Source of the DNA: Pythium myriotylum
Taxonomy: Eukaryota > Oomycota > Peronosporomycetes > Pythiales > Pythiaceae
Assembly (NCBI GenBank): GCA_023091665.1
Contig: JALJCQ010000004.1
Location: 1,674,001-1,738,000 of the forward strand
Length of the DNA: 64,000 nt
Direction: 5' to 3'
Each line of letters starts with the position of its first letter. Position 1 is the first letter of the stretch. The translations under genes and the position numbers were made by a program. Under the pieces are notes generated by a model. That model was not told where the DNA came from. It did no database searches and saw only the letters and a list, made by a program, of their open reading frames with translations. This document shows positions 12,959 to 26,394 of this stretch, piece by piece.

Positions 12959-14217
12959 GCGCAAACCACTATTTACGACCCCCTCCTCAAACACAACCCT
13001 AAGCCTAAATGACCTCTCAAAACACATAACACAAACACACTACACACACATCATACCCAGGCCCACAGCAACCATACACACCAATTACAAACACTACCAA
13101 CACTACCCCCTTCTCCCTCTCCCCCTTACCCTCACACTACTATTACTACCACCACACTTCTAGTGCCCACGGACTTCGCGGACCACCGACTTCCTTCGCC
13201 GACCCATGCTTCGAGGGCGTCACCCCACGTTACAGCGCCACTGCAGCGCCAGTACCAAACTAGTATTTCGACATCTACGACTACGGCTTCGTCCGCGTCT
13301 ATGTCGACTGCGTCCACATCGGCTGCGGTCGCGGCAGCTCGTTACCCGCCAATTCAACGCCACGAATCTTATCTTTATTGTTCTACCACCGCGTCGTCGC
13401 TCAGCGACCCCGCGACGCGGTTGCCACAACAATCCACCCAAAAACAAACTAGCCTTCCCCCACAACAACTCCCAACCGATGTATCATCGCGCGCAAGACA
13501 AGACACAGCCAGCCGCCGACCCGAATGCATATGGTCGTGCACATCTCGCTGCGTTCCTATGTCTTCCACGTCTTCGCATCCTCTCATCTTCTCATCTTCG
13601 TCTCCGAGAGTGTCGAGTGTCGGCACCTGTCTCTTCGTCACAGCTCCGTGTCGGCTTGCCAGACCCCGCGCAGCGCGGCTACCCGAAATCCTAGCTCACC
13701 GCCTGTCCCCTCTGCACAACACAGCCATCTTCGTTTACTCCTTCGGTGCCTTCTCCGTCTTCTCCGTCTTCCCATTTGCTCGGTCTTCTCGGTCCTCTCG
13801 GTCTTCTCCTTCTCGGTCCTCTCGGTCCTCTCGGTCTTCTCGGTCTTCTCATACGCTCGTCATCGTATCTTCGTTCATACCAGCTGGGAAGAAAACAAAG
13901 GAGAAGAAAAGAAAACACCAACAGTCTCATAGACGATCTTGATTCAGGTTTTGTTTGTTCGTTTGTTTGTTTGGGAAAGAGGAGGGAGGAGAGGAGAGAA
14001 GAAGAGAAGAGAAGAGACGAGACGAGACGAGGGAGGAGAGGAGAGGAAGGGGTAGGGTAGGAGTAGGGTAGGGGTGTTGTACGTGGAGGGTGGGAGCTAT
14101 TGATGGGGGAGAGAGGAGGCAGGGCGATCTGATGGGGGGCGGGAGCAGGCAGGGTGATTAGTGATGGTGGAAGGCTGGCATGGAGTGGGTCGTGTGACGT
14201 TGCAAAAAGATAGACAA

Positions 14218-14289
14218 GGGCCATGCCGGAGATCGAATCCGGGACCTCTCGCACCCTAAGCGAGAATCATACCACTAGACCACATGGCC
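14218..14289 (-). tRNA. tRNA-Pro(AGG), copy 11
   Basis: Same sequence as copy 1. The unit is 1331 bp because the AGAAG tract is 10 bp shorter. Confidence 0.93.
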
Positions 14290-15548
14290 GCGCAAACCAC
14301 TATTTACGACCCCCTCCTCAAACACAACCCTAAGCCTAAATGACCTCTCAAAACACATAACACAAACACACTACACACACATCATACCCAGGCCCACAGC
14401 AACCATACACACCAATTACAAACACTACCAACACTACCCCCTTCTCCCTCTCCCCCTTACCCTCACACTACTATTACTACCACCACACTTCTAGTGCCCA
14501 CGGACTTCGCGGACCACCGACTTCCTTCGCCGACCCATGCTTCGAGGGCGTCACCCCACGTTACAGCGCCACTGCAGCGCCAGTACCAAACTAGTATTTC
14601 GACATCTACGACTACGGCTTCGTCCGCGTCTATGTCGACTGCGTCCACATCGGCTGCGGTCGCGGCAGCTCGTTACCCGCCAATTCAACGCCACGAATCT
14701 TATCTTTATTGTTCTACCACCGCGTCGTCGCTCAGCGACCCCGCGACGCGGTTGCCACAACAATCCACCCAAAAACAAACTAGCCTTCCCCCACAACAAC
14801 TCCCAACCGATGTATCATCGCGCGCAAGACAAGACACAGCCAGCCGCCGACCCGAATGCATATGGTCGTGCACATCTCGCTGCGTTCCTATGTCTTCCAC
14901 GTCTTCGCATCCTCTCATCTTCTCATCTTCGTCTCCGAGAGTGTCGAGTGTCGGCACCTGTCTCTTCGTCACAGCTCCGTGTCGGCTTGCCAGACCCCGC
15001 GCAGCGCGGCTACCCGAAATCCTAGCTCACCGCCTGTCCCCTCTGCACAACACAGCCATCTTCGTTTACTCCTTCGGTGCCTTCTCCGTCTTCTCCGTCT
15101 TCCCATTTGCTCGGTCTTCTCGGTCCTCTCGGTCTTCTCCTTCTCGGTCCTCTCGGTCCTCTCGGTCTTCTCGGTCTTCTCATACGCTCGTCATCGTATC
15201 TTCGTTCATACCAGCTGGGAAGAAAACAAAGGAGAAGAAAAGAAAACACCAACAGTCTCATAGACGATCTTGATTCAGGTTTTGTTTGTTCGTTTGTTTG
15301 TTTGGGAAAGAGGAGGGAGGAGAGGAGAGAAGAAGAGAAGAGAAGAGACGAGACGAGACGAGGGAGGAGAGGAGAGGAAGGGGTAGGGTAGGAGTAGGGT
15401 AGGGGTGTTGTACGTGGAGGGTGGGAGCTATTGATGGGGGAGAGAGGAGGCAGGGCGATCTGATGGGGGGCGGGAGCAGGCAGGGTGATTAGTGATGGTG
15501 GAAGGCTGGCATGGAGTGGGTCGTGTGACGTTGCAAAAAGATAGACAA

Positions 15549-15620
15549 GGGCCATGCCGGAGATCGAATCCGGGACCTCTCGCACCCTAAGCGAGAATCA
15601 TACCACTAGACCACATGGCC
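15549..15620 (-). tRNA. tRNA-Pro(AGG), copy 12
   Basis: Same sequence as copy 1; a second 1331-bp unit, apparently a duplicate of the previous one. Confidence 0.93.
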
Positions 15621-16898
15621 GCGCAAACCACTATTTACGACCCCCTCCTCAAACACAACCCTAAGCCTAAATGACCTCTCAAAACACATAACACAAACAC
15701 ACTACACACACATCATACCCAGGCCCACAGCAACCATACACACCAATTACAAACACTACCAACACTACCCCCTTCTCCCTCTCCCCCTTACCCTCACACT
15801 ACTATTACTACCACCACACTTCTAGTGCCCACGGACTTCGCGGACCACCGACTTCCTTCGCCGACCCATGCTTCGAGGGCGTCACCCCACGTTACAGCGC
15901 CACTGCAGCGCCAGTACCAAACTAGTATTTCGACATCTACGACTACGGCTTCGTCCGCGTCTATGTCGACTGCGTCCACATCGGCTGCGGTCGCGGCAGC
16001 TCGTTACCCGCCAATTCAACGCCACGAATCTTATCTTTATTGTTCTACCACCGCGTCGTCGCTCAGCGACCCCGCGACGCGGTTGCCACAACAATCCACC
16101 CAAAAACAAACTAGCCTTCCCCCACAACAACTCCCAACCGATGTATCATCGCGCGCAAGACAAGACACAGCCAGCCGCCGACCCGAATGCATATGGTCGT
16201 GCACATCTCGCTGCGTTCCTATGTCTTCCACGTCTTCGCATCCTCTCATCTTCTCATCTTCGTCTCCGAGAGTGTCGAGTGTCGGCACCTGTCTCTTCGT
16301 CACAGCTCCGTGTCGGCTTGCCAGACCCCGCGCAGCGCGGCTACCCGAAATCCTAGCTCACCGCCTGTCCCCTCTGCACAACACAGCCATCTTCGTTTAC
16401 TCCTTCGGTGCCTTCTCCGTCTTCTCCGTCTTCCCATTTGCTCGGTCTTCTCGGTCCTCTCGGTCTTCTCCTTCTCGGTCCTCTCGGTCCTCTCGGTCTT
16501 CTCGGTCTTCTCGGTCTTCTCATACGCTCGTCATCGTATCTTCGTTCATACCAGCTGGGAAGAAAACAAAGGAGAAGAAAAGAAAACACCAACAGTCTCA
16601 TAGACGATCTTGATTCAGGTTTTGTTTGTTCGTTTGTTTGTTTGGGAAAGAGGAGGGAGGAGAGGAGAGAAGAAGAGAAGAGAAGAGAAGAGAAGAGACG
16701 AGACGAGACGAGGGAGGAGAGGAGAGGAAGGGGTAGGGTAGGAGTAGGGTAGGGGTGTTGTACGTGGAGGGTGGGAGCTATTGATGGGGGAGAGAGGAGG
16801 CAGGGCGATCTGATGGGGGGCGGGAGCAGGCAGGGTGATTAGTGATGGTGGAAGGCTGGCATGGAGTGGGTCGTGTGACGTTGCAAAAAGATAGACAA

Positions 16899-16970
16899 GG
16901 GCCATGCCGGAGATCGAATCCGGGACCTCTCGCACCCTAAGCGAGAATCATACCACTAGACCACATGGCC
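16899..16970 (-). tRNA. tRNA-Pro(AGG), copy 13
   Basis: Same sequence as copy 1. Opens a stretch where 1350- and 1345-bp units alternate. Confidence 0.93.
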
Positions 16971-18243
16971 GCGCAAACCACTATTTACGACCCCCTCCTC
17001 AAACACAACCCTAAGCCTAAATGACCTCTCAAAACACATAACACAAACACACTACACACACATCATACCCAGGCCCACAGCAACCATACACACCAATTAC
17101 AAACACTACCAACACTACCCCCTTCTCCCTCTCCCCCTTACCCTCACACTACTATTACTACCACCACACTTCTAGTGCCCACGGACTTCGCGGACCACCG
17201 ACTTCCTTCGCCGACCCATGCTTCGAGGGCGTCACCCCACGTTACAGCGCCACTGCAGCGCCAGTACCAAACTAGTATTTCGACATCTACGACTACGGCT
17301 TCGTCCGCGTCTATGTCGACTGCGTCCACATCGGCTGCGGTCGCGGCAGCTCGTTACCCGCCAATTCAACGCCACGAATCTTATCTTTATTGTTCTACCA
17401 CCGCGTCGTCGCTCAGCGACCCCGCGACGCGGTTGCCACAACAATCCACCCAAAAACAAACTAGCCTTCCCCCACAACAACTCCCAACCGATGTATCATC
17501 GCGCGCAAGACAAGACACAGCCAGCCGCCGACCCGAATGCATATGGTCGTGCACATCTCGCTGCGTTCCTATGTCTTCCACGTCTTCGCATCCTCTCATC
17601 TTCTCATCTTCGTCTCCGAGAGTGTCGAGTGTCGGCACCTGTCTCTTCGTCACAGCTCCGTGTCGGCTTGCCAGACCCCGCGCAGCGCGGCTACCCGAAA
17701 TCCTAGCTCACCGCCTGTCCCCTCTGCACAACACAGCCATCTTCGTTTACTCCTTCGGTGCCTTCTCCGTCTTCTCCGTCTTCCCATTTGCTCGGTCTTC
17801 TCGGTCCTCTCGGTCTTCTCCTTCTCGGTCCTCTCGGTCCTCTCGGTCTTCTCGGTCTTCTCGGTCTTCTCATACGCTCGTCATCGTATCTTCGTTCATA
17901 CCAGCTGGGAAGAAAACAAAGGAGAAGAAAAGAAAACACCAACAGTCTCATAGACGATCTTGATTCAGGTTTTGTTTGTTCGTTTGTTTGTTTGGGAAAG
18001 AGGAGGGAGGAGAGGAGAGAAGAAGAGAAGAGAAGAGAAGAGACGAGACGAGACGAGGGAGGAGAGGAGAGGAAGGGGTAGGGTAGGAGTAGGGTAGGGG
18101 TGTTGTACGTGGAGGGTGGGAGCTATTGATGGGGGAGAGAGGAGGCAGGGCGATCTGATGGGGGGCGGGAGCAGGCAGGGTGATTAGTGATGGTGGAAGG
18201 CTGGCATGGAGTGGGTCGTGTGACGTTGCAAAAAGATAGACAA

Positions 18244-18315
18244 GGGCCATGCCGGAGATCGAATCCGGGACCTCTCGCACCCTAAGCGAGAATCATACCA
18301 CTAGACCACATGGCC
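18244..18315 (-). tRNA. tRNA-Pro(AGG), copy 14
   Basis: Same sequence as copy 1; 1345-bp member of the alternating pair. Confidence 0.93.
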
Positions 18316-19593
18316 GCGCAAACCACTATTTACGACCCCCTCCTCAAACACAACCCTAAGCCTAAATGACCTCTCAAAACACATAACACAAACACACTAC
18401 ACACACATCATACCCAGGCCCACAGCAACCATACACACCAATTACAAACACTACCAACACTACCCCCTTCTCCCTCTCCCCCTTACCCTCACACTACTAT
18501 TACTACCACCACACTTCTAGTGCCCACGGACTTCGCGGACCACCGACTTCCTTCGCCGACCCATGCTTCGAGGGCGTCACCCCACGTTACAGCGCCACTG
18601 CAGCGCCAGTACCAAACTAGTATTTCGACATCTACGACTACGGCTTCGTCCGCGTCTATGTCGACTGCGTCCACATCGGCTGCGGTCGCGGCAGCTCGTT
18701 ACCCGCCAATTCAACGCCACGAATCTTATCTTTATTGTTCTACCACCGCGTCGTCGCTCAGCGACCCCGCGACGCGGTTGCCACAACAATCCACCCAAAA
18801 ACAAACTAGCCTTCCCCCACAACAACTCCCAACCGATGTATCATCGCGCGCAAGACAAGACACAGCCAGCCGCCGACCCGAATGCATATGGTCGTGCACA
18901 TCTCGCTGCGTTCCTATGTCTTCCACGTCTTCGCATCCTCTCATCTTCTCATCTTCGTCTCCGAGAGTGTCGAGTGTCGGCACCTGTCTCTTCGTCACAG
19001 CTCCGTGTCGGCTTGCCAGACCCCGCGCAGCGCGGCTACCCGAAATCCTAGCTCACCGCCTGTCCCCTCTGCACAACACAGCCATCTTCGTTTACTCCTT
19101 CGGTGCCTTCTCCGTCTTCTCCGTCTTCCCATTTGCTCGGTCTTCTCGGTCCTCTCGGTCTTCTCCTTCTCGGTCCTCTCGGTCCTCTCGGTCTTCTCGG
19201 TCTTCTCGGTCTTCTCATACGCTCGTCATCGTATCTTCGTTCATACCAGCTGGGAAGAAAACAAAGGAGAAGAAAAGAAAACACCAACAGTCTCATAGAC
19301 GATCTTGATTCAGGTTTTGTTTGTTCGTTTGTTTGTTTGGGAAAGAGGAGGGAGGAGAGGAGAGAAGAAGAGAAGAGAAGAGAAGAGAAGAGACGAGACG
19401 AGACGAGGGAGGAGAGGAGAGGAAGGGGTAGGGTAGGAGTAGGGTAGGGGTGTTGTACGTGGAGGGTGGGAGCTATTGATGGGGGAGAGAGGAGGCAGGG
19501 CGATCTGATGGGGGGCGGGAGCAGGCAGGGTGATTAGTGATGGTGGAAGGCTGGCATGGAGTGGGTCGTGTGACGTTGCAAAAAGATAGACAA

Positions 19594-19665
19594 GGGCCAT
19601 GCCGGAGATCGAATCCGGGACCTCTCGCACCCTAAGCGAGAATCATACCACTAGACCACATGGCC
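19594..19665 (-). tRNA. tRNA-Pro(AGG), copy 15
   Basis: Same sequence as copy 1; 1350-bp member of the alternating pair. Confidence 0.93.
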
Positions 19666-20938
19666 GCGCAAACCACTATTTACGACCCCCTCCTCAAACA
19701 CAACCCTAAGCCTAAATGACCTCTCAAAACACATAACACAAACACACTACACACACATCATACCCAGGCCCACAGCAACCATACACACCAATTACAAACA
19801 CTACCAACACTACCCCCTTCTCCCTCTCCCCCTTACCCTCACACTACTATTACTACCACCACACTTCTAGTGCCCACGGACTTCGCGGACCACCGACTTC
19901 CTTCGCCGACCCATGCTTCGAGGGCGTCACCCCACGTTACAGCGCCACTGCAGCGCCAGTACCAAACTAGTATTTCGACATCTACGACTACGGCTTCGTC
20001 CGCGTCTATGTCGACTGCGTCCACATCGGCTGCGGTCGCGGCAGCTCGTTACCCGCCAATTCAACGCCACGAATCTTATCTTTATTGTTCTACCACCGCG
20101 TCGTCGCTCAGCGACCCCGCGACGCGGTTGCCACAACAATCCACCCAAAAACAAACTAGCCTTCCCCCACAACAACTCCCAACCGATGTATCATCGCGCG
20201 CAAGACAAGACACAGCCAGCCGCCGACCCGAATGCATATGGTCGTGCACATCTCGCTGCGTTCCTATGTCTTCCACGTCTTCGCATCCTCTCATCTTCTC
20301 ATCTTCGTCTCCGAGAGTGTCGAGTGTCGGCACCTGTCTCTTCGTCACAGCTCCGTGTCGGCTTGCCAGACCCCGCGCAGCGCGGCTACCCGAAATCCTA
20401 GCTCACCGCCTGTCCCCTCTGCACAACACAGCCATCTTCGTTTACTCCTTCGGTGCCTTCTCCGTCTTCTCCGTCTTCCCATTTGCTCGGTCTTCTCGGT
20501 CCTCTCGGTCTTCTCCTTCTCGGTCCTCTCGGTCCTCTCGGTCTTCTCGGTCTTCTCGGTCTTCTCATACGCTCGTCATCGTATCTTCGTTCATACCAGC
20601 TGGGAAGAAAACAAAGGAGAAGAAAAGAAAACACCAACAGTCTCATAGACGATCTTGATTCAGGTTTTGTTTGTTCGTTTGTTTGTTTGGGAAAGAGGAG
20701 GGAGGAGAGGAGAGAAGAAGAGAAGAGAAGAGAAGAGACGAGACGAGACGAGGGAGGAGAGGAGAGGAAGGGGTAGGGTAGGAGTAGGGTAGGGGTGTTG
20801 TACGTGGAGGGTGGGAGCTATTGATGGGGGAGAGAGGAGGCAGGGCGATCTGATGGGGGGCGGGAGCAGGCAGGGTGATTAGTGATGGTGGAAGGCTGGC
20901 ATGGAGTGGGTCGTGTGACGTTGCAAAAAGATAGACAA

Positions 20939-21010
20939 GGGCCATGCCGGAGATCGAATCCGGGACCTCTCGCACCCTAAGCGAGAATCATACCACTAGA
21001 CCACATGGCC
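20939..21010 (-). tRNA. tRNA-Pro(AGG), copy 16
   Basis: Same sequence as copy 1; 1345-bp unit. Last unit before the region with long G-runs. Confidence 0.93.
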
Positions 21011-22190
21011 GCGCAAACCACTATTTACGACCCCCTCCTCAAACACAACCCTAAGCCTAAATGACCTCTCAAAACACATAACACAAACACACTACACACA
21101 CATCATACCCAGGCCCACAGCAACCATACACACCAATTACAAACACTACCAACACTACCCCCTTCTCCCTCTCCCCCTTACCCTCACACTACTATTACTA
21201 CCACCACACTTCTAGTGCCCACGGACTTCGCGGACCACCGACTTCCTTCGCCGACCCATGCTTCGAGGGCGTCACCCCACGTTACAGCGCCACTGCAGCG
21301 CCAGTACCAAACTAGTATTTCGACATCTACGACTACGGCTTCGTCCGCGTCTATGTCGACTGCGTCCACATCGGCTGCGGTCGCGGCAGCTCGTTACCCG
21401 CCAATTCAACGCCACGAATCTTATCTTTATTGTTCTACCACCGCGTCGTCGCTCAGCGACCCCGCGACGCGGTTGCCACAACAATCCACCCAAAAACAAA
21501 CTAGCCTTCCCCCACAACAACTCCCAACCGATGTATCATCGCGCGCAAGACAAGACACAGCCAGCCGCCGACCCGAATGCATATGGTCGTGCACATCTCG
21601 CTGCGTTCCTATGTCTTCCACGTCTTCGCATCCTCTCATCTTCTCATCTTCGTCTCCGAGAGTGTCGAGTGTCGGCACCTGTCTCTTCGTCACAGCTCCG
21701 TGTCGGCTTGCCAGACCCCGCGCAGCGCGGCTACCCGAAATCCTAGCTCACCGCCTGTCCCCTCTGCACAACACAGCCATCTTCGTTTACTCCTTCGGTG
21801 CCTTCTCCGTCTTCTCCGTCTTCCCATTTGCTCGGTCTTCTCGGTCCTCTCGGTCTTCTCCTTCTCGGTCCTCTCGGTCCTCTCGGTCTTCTCGGTCTTC
21901 TCATACGCTCGTCATCGTATCTTCGTTCATACCAGCTGGGAAGAAAACAAAGGAGAAGAAAAGAAAACACCAACAGTCTCATAGACGATCTTGATTCAGG
22001 TTTTGTTTGTTCGTTTGTTTGTTTGGGAAAGAGGAGGGAGGAGAGGAGAGAAGAAGAGAAGAGAAGAGAAGAGACGAGACGAGACGAGGGAGGAGAGGAG
22101 AGGAAGGGGTAGGGTAGGAGTAGGGTAGGGGTGTTGTACGTGGAGGGTGGGAGCTATTGATGGGGGAGAGAGGAGGCAGGGCGATCTGAT

Positions 22191-22207
22191 GGGGGGGGGG
22201 GGGGGGG
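22191..22207. repeat. Expanded G-run (17 bases) in the unit of tRNA copy 17
   Basis: Six G in units 1-16 and 19, but 17 here. Related runs: 22 at 23532-23553, 18 at 26228-26245, 18 at 27575-27592. Homopolymer length in an assembly can be wrong by a few bases. Confidence 0.85.
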
Positions 22208-22285
22208 CGGGAGCAGGCAGGGTGATTAGTGATGGTGGAAGGCTGGCATGGAGTGGGTCGTGTGACGTTGCAAAAAGATAGACAA

Positions 22286-22356
22286 GGGCCATGCCGGAGA
22301 TCGAATCGGGACCTCTCGCACCCTAAGCGAGAATCATACCACTAGACCACATGGCC
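22286..22356 (-). tRNA. tRNA-Pro(AGG), copy 17, one base deleted in the T-arm
   Basis: Identical to copy 1 except for one missing C at about 22308 (plus strand), which shortens the 5' side of the T-stem. A five-pair stem can then form only with a C-C mismatch and a shorter variable loop, so function is doubtful. The same lesion occurs in copies 19 and 20. A 17-base G-run lies about 80 bp downstream of its 3' end. Confidence 0.8.
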
Positions 22357-23531
22357 GCGCAAACCACTATTTACGACCCCCTCCTCAAACACAACCCTAA
22401 GCCTAAATGACCTCTCAAAACACATAACACAAACACACTACACACACATCATACCCAGGCCCACAGCAACCATACACACCAATTACAAACACTACCAACA
22501 CTACCCCCTTCTCCCTCTCCCCCTTACCCTCACACTACTATTACTACCACCACACTTCTAGTGCCCACGGACTTCGCGGACCACCGACTTCCTTCGCCGA
22601 CCCATGCTTCGAGGGCGTCACCCCACGTTACAGCGCCACTGCAGCGCCAGTACCAAACTAGTATTTCGACATCTACGACTACGGCTTCGTCCGCGTCTAT
22701 GTCGACTGCGTCCACATCGGCTGCGGTCGCGGCAGCTCGTTACCCGCCAATTCAACGCCACGAATCTTATCTTTATTGTTCTACCACCGCGTCGTCGCTC
22801 AGCGACCCCGCGACGCGGTTGCCACAACAATCCACCCAAAAACAAACTAGCCTTCCCCCACAACAACTCCCAACCGATGTATCATCGCGCGCAAGACAAG
22901 ACACAGCCAGCCGCCGACCCGAATGCATATGGTCGTGCACATCTCGCTGCGTTCCTATGTCTTCCACGTCTTCGCATCCTCTCATCTTCTCATCTTCGTC
23001 TCCGAGAGTGTCGAGTGTCGGCACCTGTCTCTTCGTCACAGCTCCGTGTCGGCTTGCCAGACCCCGCGCAGCGCGGCTACCCGAAATCCTAGCTCACCGC
23101 CTGTCCCCTCTGCACAACACAGCCATCTTCGTTTACTCCTTCGGTGCCTTCTCCGTCTTCTCCGTCTTCCCATTTGCTCGGTCTTCTCGGTCCTCTCGGT
23201 CTTCTCCTTCTCGGTCCTCTCGGTCCTCTCGGTCTTCTCGGTCTTCTCATACGCTCGTCATCGTATCTTCGTTCATACCAGCTGGGAAGAAAACAAAGGA
23301 GAAGAAAAGAAAACACCAACAGTCTCATAGACGATCTTGATTCAGGTTTTGTTTGTTCGTTTGTTTGTTTGGGAAAGAGGAGGGAGGAGAGGAGAGAAGA
23401 AGAGAAGAGAAGAGACGAGACGAGACGAGGGAGGAGAGGAGAGGAAGGGGTAGGGTAGGAGTAGGGTAGGGGTGTTGTACGTGGAGGGTGGGAGCTATTG
23501 ATGGGGGAGAGAGGAGGCAGGGCGATCTGAT

Positions 23532-23553
23532 GGGGGGGGGGGGGGGGGGGGGG
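23532..23553. repeat. Expanded G-run (22 bases) in the unit of tRNA copy 18
   Basis: Longest homopolymer in the array, at the site that has six G in the first 16 units. Confidence 0.85.
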
Positions 23554-23631
23554 CGGGAGCAGGCAGGGTGATTAGTGATGGTGGAAGGCTGGCATGGAGT
23601 GGGTCGTGTGACGTTGCAAAAAGATAGACAA

Positions 23632-23703
23632 GGGCCATGCCGGAGATCGAATCCGGGACCTCTCGCACCCTAAGCGAGAATCATACCACTAGACCACATG
23701 GCC
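23632..23703 (-). tRNA. tRNA-Pro(AGG), copy 18
   Basis: Intact T-arm, same as copy 1, although the unit has the longest G-run (22 bases at 23532-23553). Confidence 0.93.
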
Positions 23704-24976
23704 GCGCAAACCACTATTTACGACCCCCTCCTCAAACACAACCCTAAGCCTAAATGACCTCTCAAAACACATAACACAAACACACTACACACACATCATA
23801 CCCAGGCCCACAGCAACCATACACACCAATTACAAACACTACCAACACTACCCCCTTCTCCCTCTCCCCCTTACCCTCACACTACTATTACTACCACCAC
23901 ACTTCTAGTGCCCACGGACTTCGCGGACCACCGACTTCCTTCGCCGACCCATGCTTCGAGGGCGTCACCCCACGTTACAGCGCCACTGCAGCGCCAGTAC
24001 CAAACTAGTATTTCGACATCTACGACTACGGCTTCGTCCGCGTCTATGTCGACTGCGTCCACATCGGCTGCGGTCGCGGCAGCTCGTTACCCGCCAATTC
24101 AACGCCACGAATCTTATCTTTATTGTTCTACCACCGCGTCGTCGCTCAGCGACCCCGCGACGCGGTTGCCACAACAATCCACCCAAAAACAAACTAGCCT
24201 TCCCCCACAACAACTCCCAACCGATGTATCATCGCGCGCAAGACAAGACACAGCCAGCCGCCGACCCGAATGCATATGGTCGTGCACATCTCGCTGCGTT
24301 CCTATGTCTTCCACGTCTTCGCATCCTCTCATCTTCTCATCTTCGTCTCCGAGAGTGTCGAGTGTCGGCACCTGTCTCTTCGTCACAGCTCCGTGTCGGC
24401 TTGCCAGACCCCGCGCAGCGCGGCTACCCGAAATCCTAGCTCACCGCCTGTCCCCTCTGCACAACACAGCCATCTTCGTTTACTCCTTCGGTGCCTTCTC
24501 CGTCTTCTCCGTCTTCCCATTTGCTCGGTCTTCTCGGTCCTCTCGGTCTTCTCCTTCTCGGTCCTCTCGGTCCTCTCGGTCCTCTCGGTCTTCTCGGTCT
24601 TCTCATACGCTCGTCATCGTATCTTCGTTCATACCAGCTGGGAAGAAAACAAAGGAGAAGAAAAGAAAACACCAACAGTCTCATAGACGATCTTGATTCA
24701 GGTTTTGTTTGTTCGTTTGTTTGTTTGGGAAAGAGGAGGGAGGAGAGGAGAGAAGAAGAGAAGAGAAGAGAAGAGACGAGACGAGACGAGGGAGGAGAGG
24801 AGAGGAAGGGGTAGGGTAGGAGTAGGGTAGGGGTGTTGTACGTGGAGGGTGGGAGCTATTGATGGGGGAGAGAGGAGGCAGGGCGATCTGATGGGGGGCG
24901 GGAGCAGGCAGGGTGATTAGTGATGGTGGAAGGCTGGCATGGAGTGGGTCGTGTGACGTTGCAAAAAGATAGACAA

Positions 24977-25047
24977 GGGCCATGCCGGAGATCGAATCGG
25001 GACCTCTCGCACCCTAAGCGAGAATCATACCACTAGACCACATGGCC
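24977..25047 (-). tRNA. tRNA-Pro(AGG), copy 19, one base deleted in the T-arm
   Basis: Same one-base T-stem deletion as copy 17, but in a unit whose G-run has the normal six bases, so the two changes are not strictly linked. Confidence 0.8.
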
Positions 25048-26227
25048 GCGCAAACCACTATTTACGACCCCCTCCTCAAACACAACCCTAAGCCTAAATG
25101 ACCTCTCAAAACACATAACACAAACACACTACACACACATCATACCCAGGCCCACAGCAACCATACACACCAATTACAAACACTACCAACACTACCCCCT
25201 TCTCCCTCTCCCCCTTACCCTCACACTACTATTACTACCACCACACTTCTAGTGCCCACGGACTTCGCGGACCACCGACTTCCTTCGCCGACCCATGCTT
25301 CGAGGGCGTCACCCCACGTTACAGCGCCACTGCAGCGCCAGTACCAAACTAGTATTTCGACATCTACGACTACGGCTTCGTCCGCGTCTATGTCGACTGC
25401 GTCCACATCGGCTGCGGTCGCGGCAGCTCGTTACCCGCCAATTCAACGCCACGAATCTTATCTTTATTGTTCTACCACCGCGTCGTCGCTCAGCGACCCC
25501 GCGACGCGGTTGCCACAACAATCCACCCAAAAACAAACTAGCCTTCCCCCACAACAACTCCCAACCGATGTATCATCGCGCGCAAGACAAGACACAGCCA
25601 GCCGCCGACCCGAATGCATATGGTCGTGCACATCTCGCTGCGTTCCTATGTCTTCCACGTCTTCGCATCCTCTCATCTTCTCATCTTCGTCTCCGAGAGT
25701 GTCGAGTGTCGGCACCTGTCTCTTCGTCACAGCTCCGTGTCGGCTTGCCAGACCCCGCGCAGCGCGGCTACCCGAAATCCTAGCTCACCGCCTGTCCCCT
25801 CTGCACAACACAGCCATCTTCGTTTACTCCTTCGGTGCCTTCTCCGTCTTCTCCGTCTTCCCATTTGCTCGGTCTTCTCGGTCCTCTCGGTCTTCTCCTT
25901 CTCGGTCCTCTCGGTCCTCTCGGTCTTCTCGGTCTTCTCATACGCTCGTCATCGTATCTTCGTTCATACCAGCTGGGAAGAAAACAAAGGAGAAGAAAAG
26001 AAAACACCAACAGTCTCATAGACGATCTTGATTCAGGTTTTGTTTGTTCGTTTGTTTGTTTGGGAAAGAGGAGGGAGGAGAGGAGAGAAGAAGAGAAGAG
26101 AAGAGAAGAGACGAGACGAGACGAGGGAGGAGAGGAGAGGAAGGGGTAGGGTAGGAGTAGGGTAGGGGTGTTGTACGTGGAGGGTGGGAGCTATTGATGG
26201 GGGAGAGAGGAGGCAGGGCGATCTGAT

Positions 26228-26245
26228 GGGGGGGGGGGGGGGGGG
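26228..26245. repeat. Expanded G-run (18 bases) in the unit of tRNA copy 20
   Basis: Same site as the other expanded runs. Confidence 0.85.
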
Positions 26246-26323
26246 CGGGAGCAGGCAGGGTGATTAGTGATGGTGGAAGGCTGGCATGGAGTGGGTCGTG
26301 TGACGTTGCAAAAAGATAGACAA

Positions 26324-26394
26324 GGGCCATGCCGGAGATCGAATCGGGACCTCTCGCACCCTAAGCGAGAATCATACCACTAGACCACATGGCC
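26324..26394 (-). tRNA. tRNA-Pro(AGG), copy 20, one base deleted in the T-arm
   Basis: Same T-stem deletion as copies 17 and 19; G-run of 18 bases in the unit. Confidence 0.8.
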
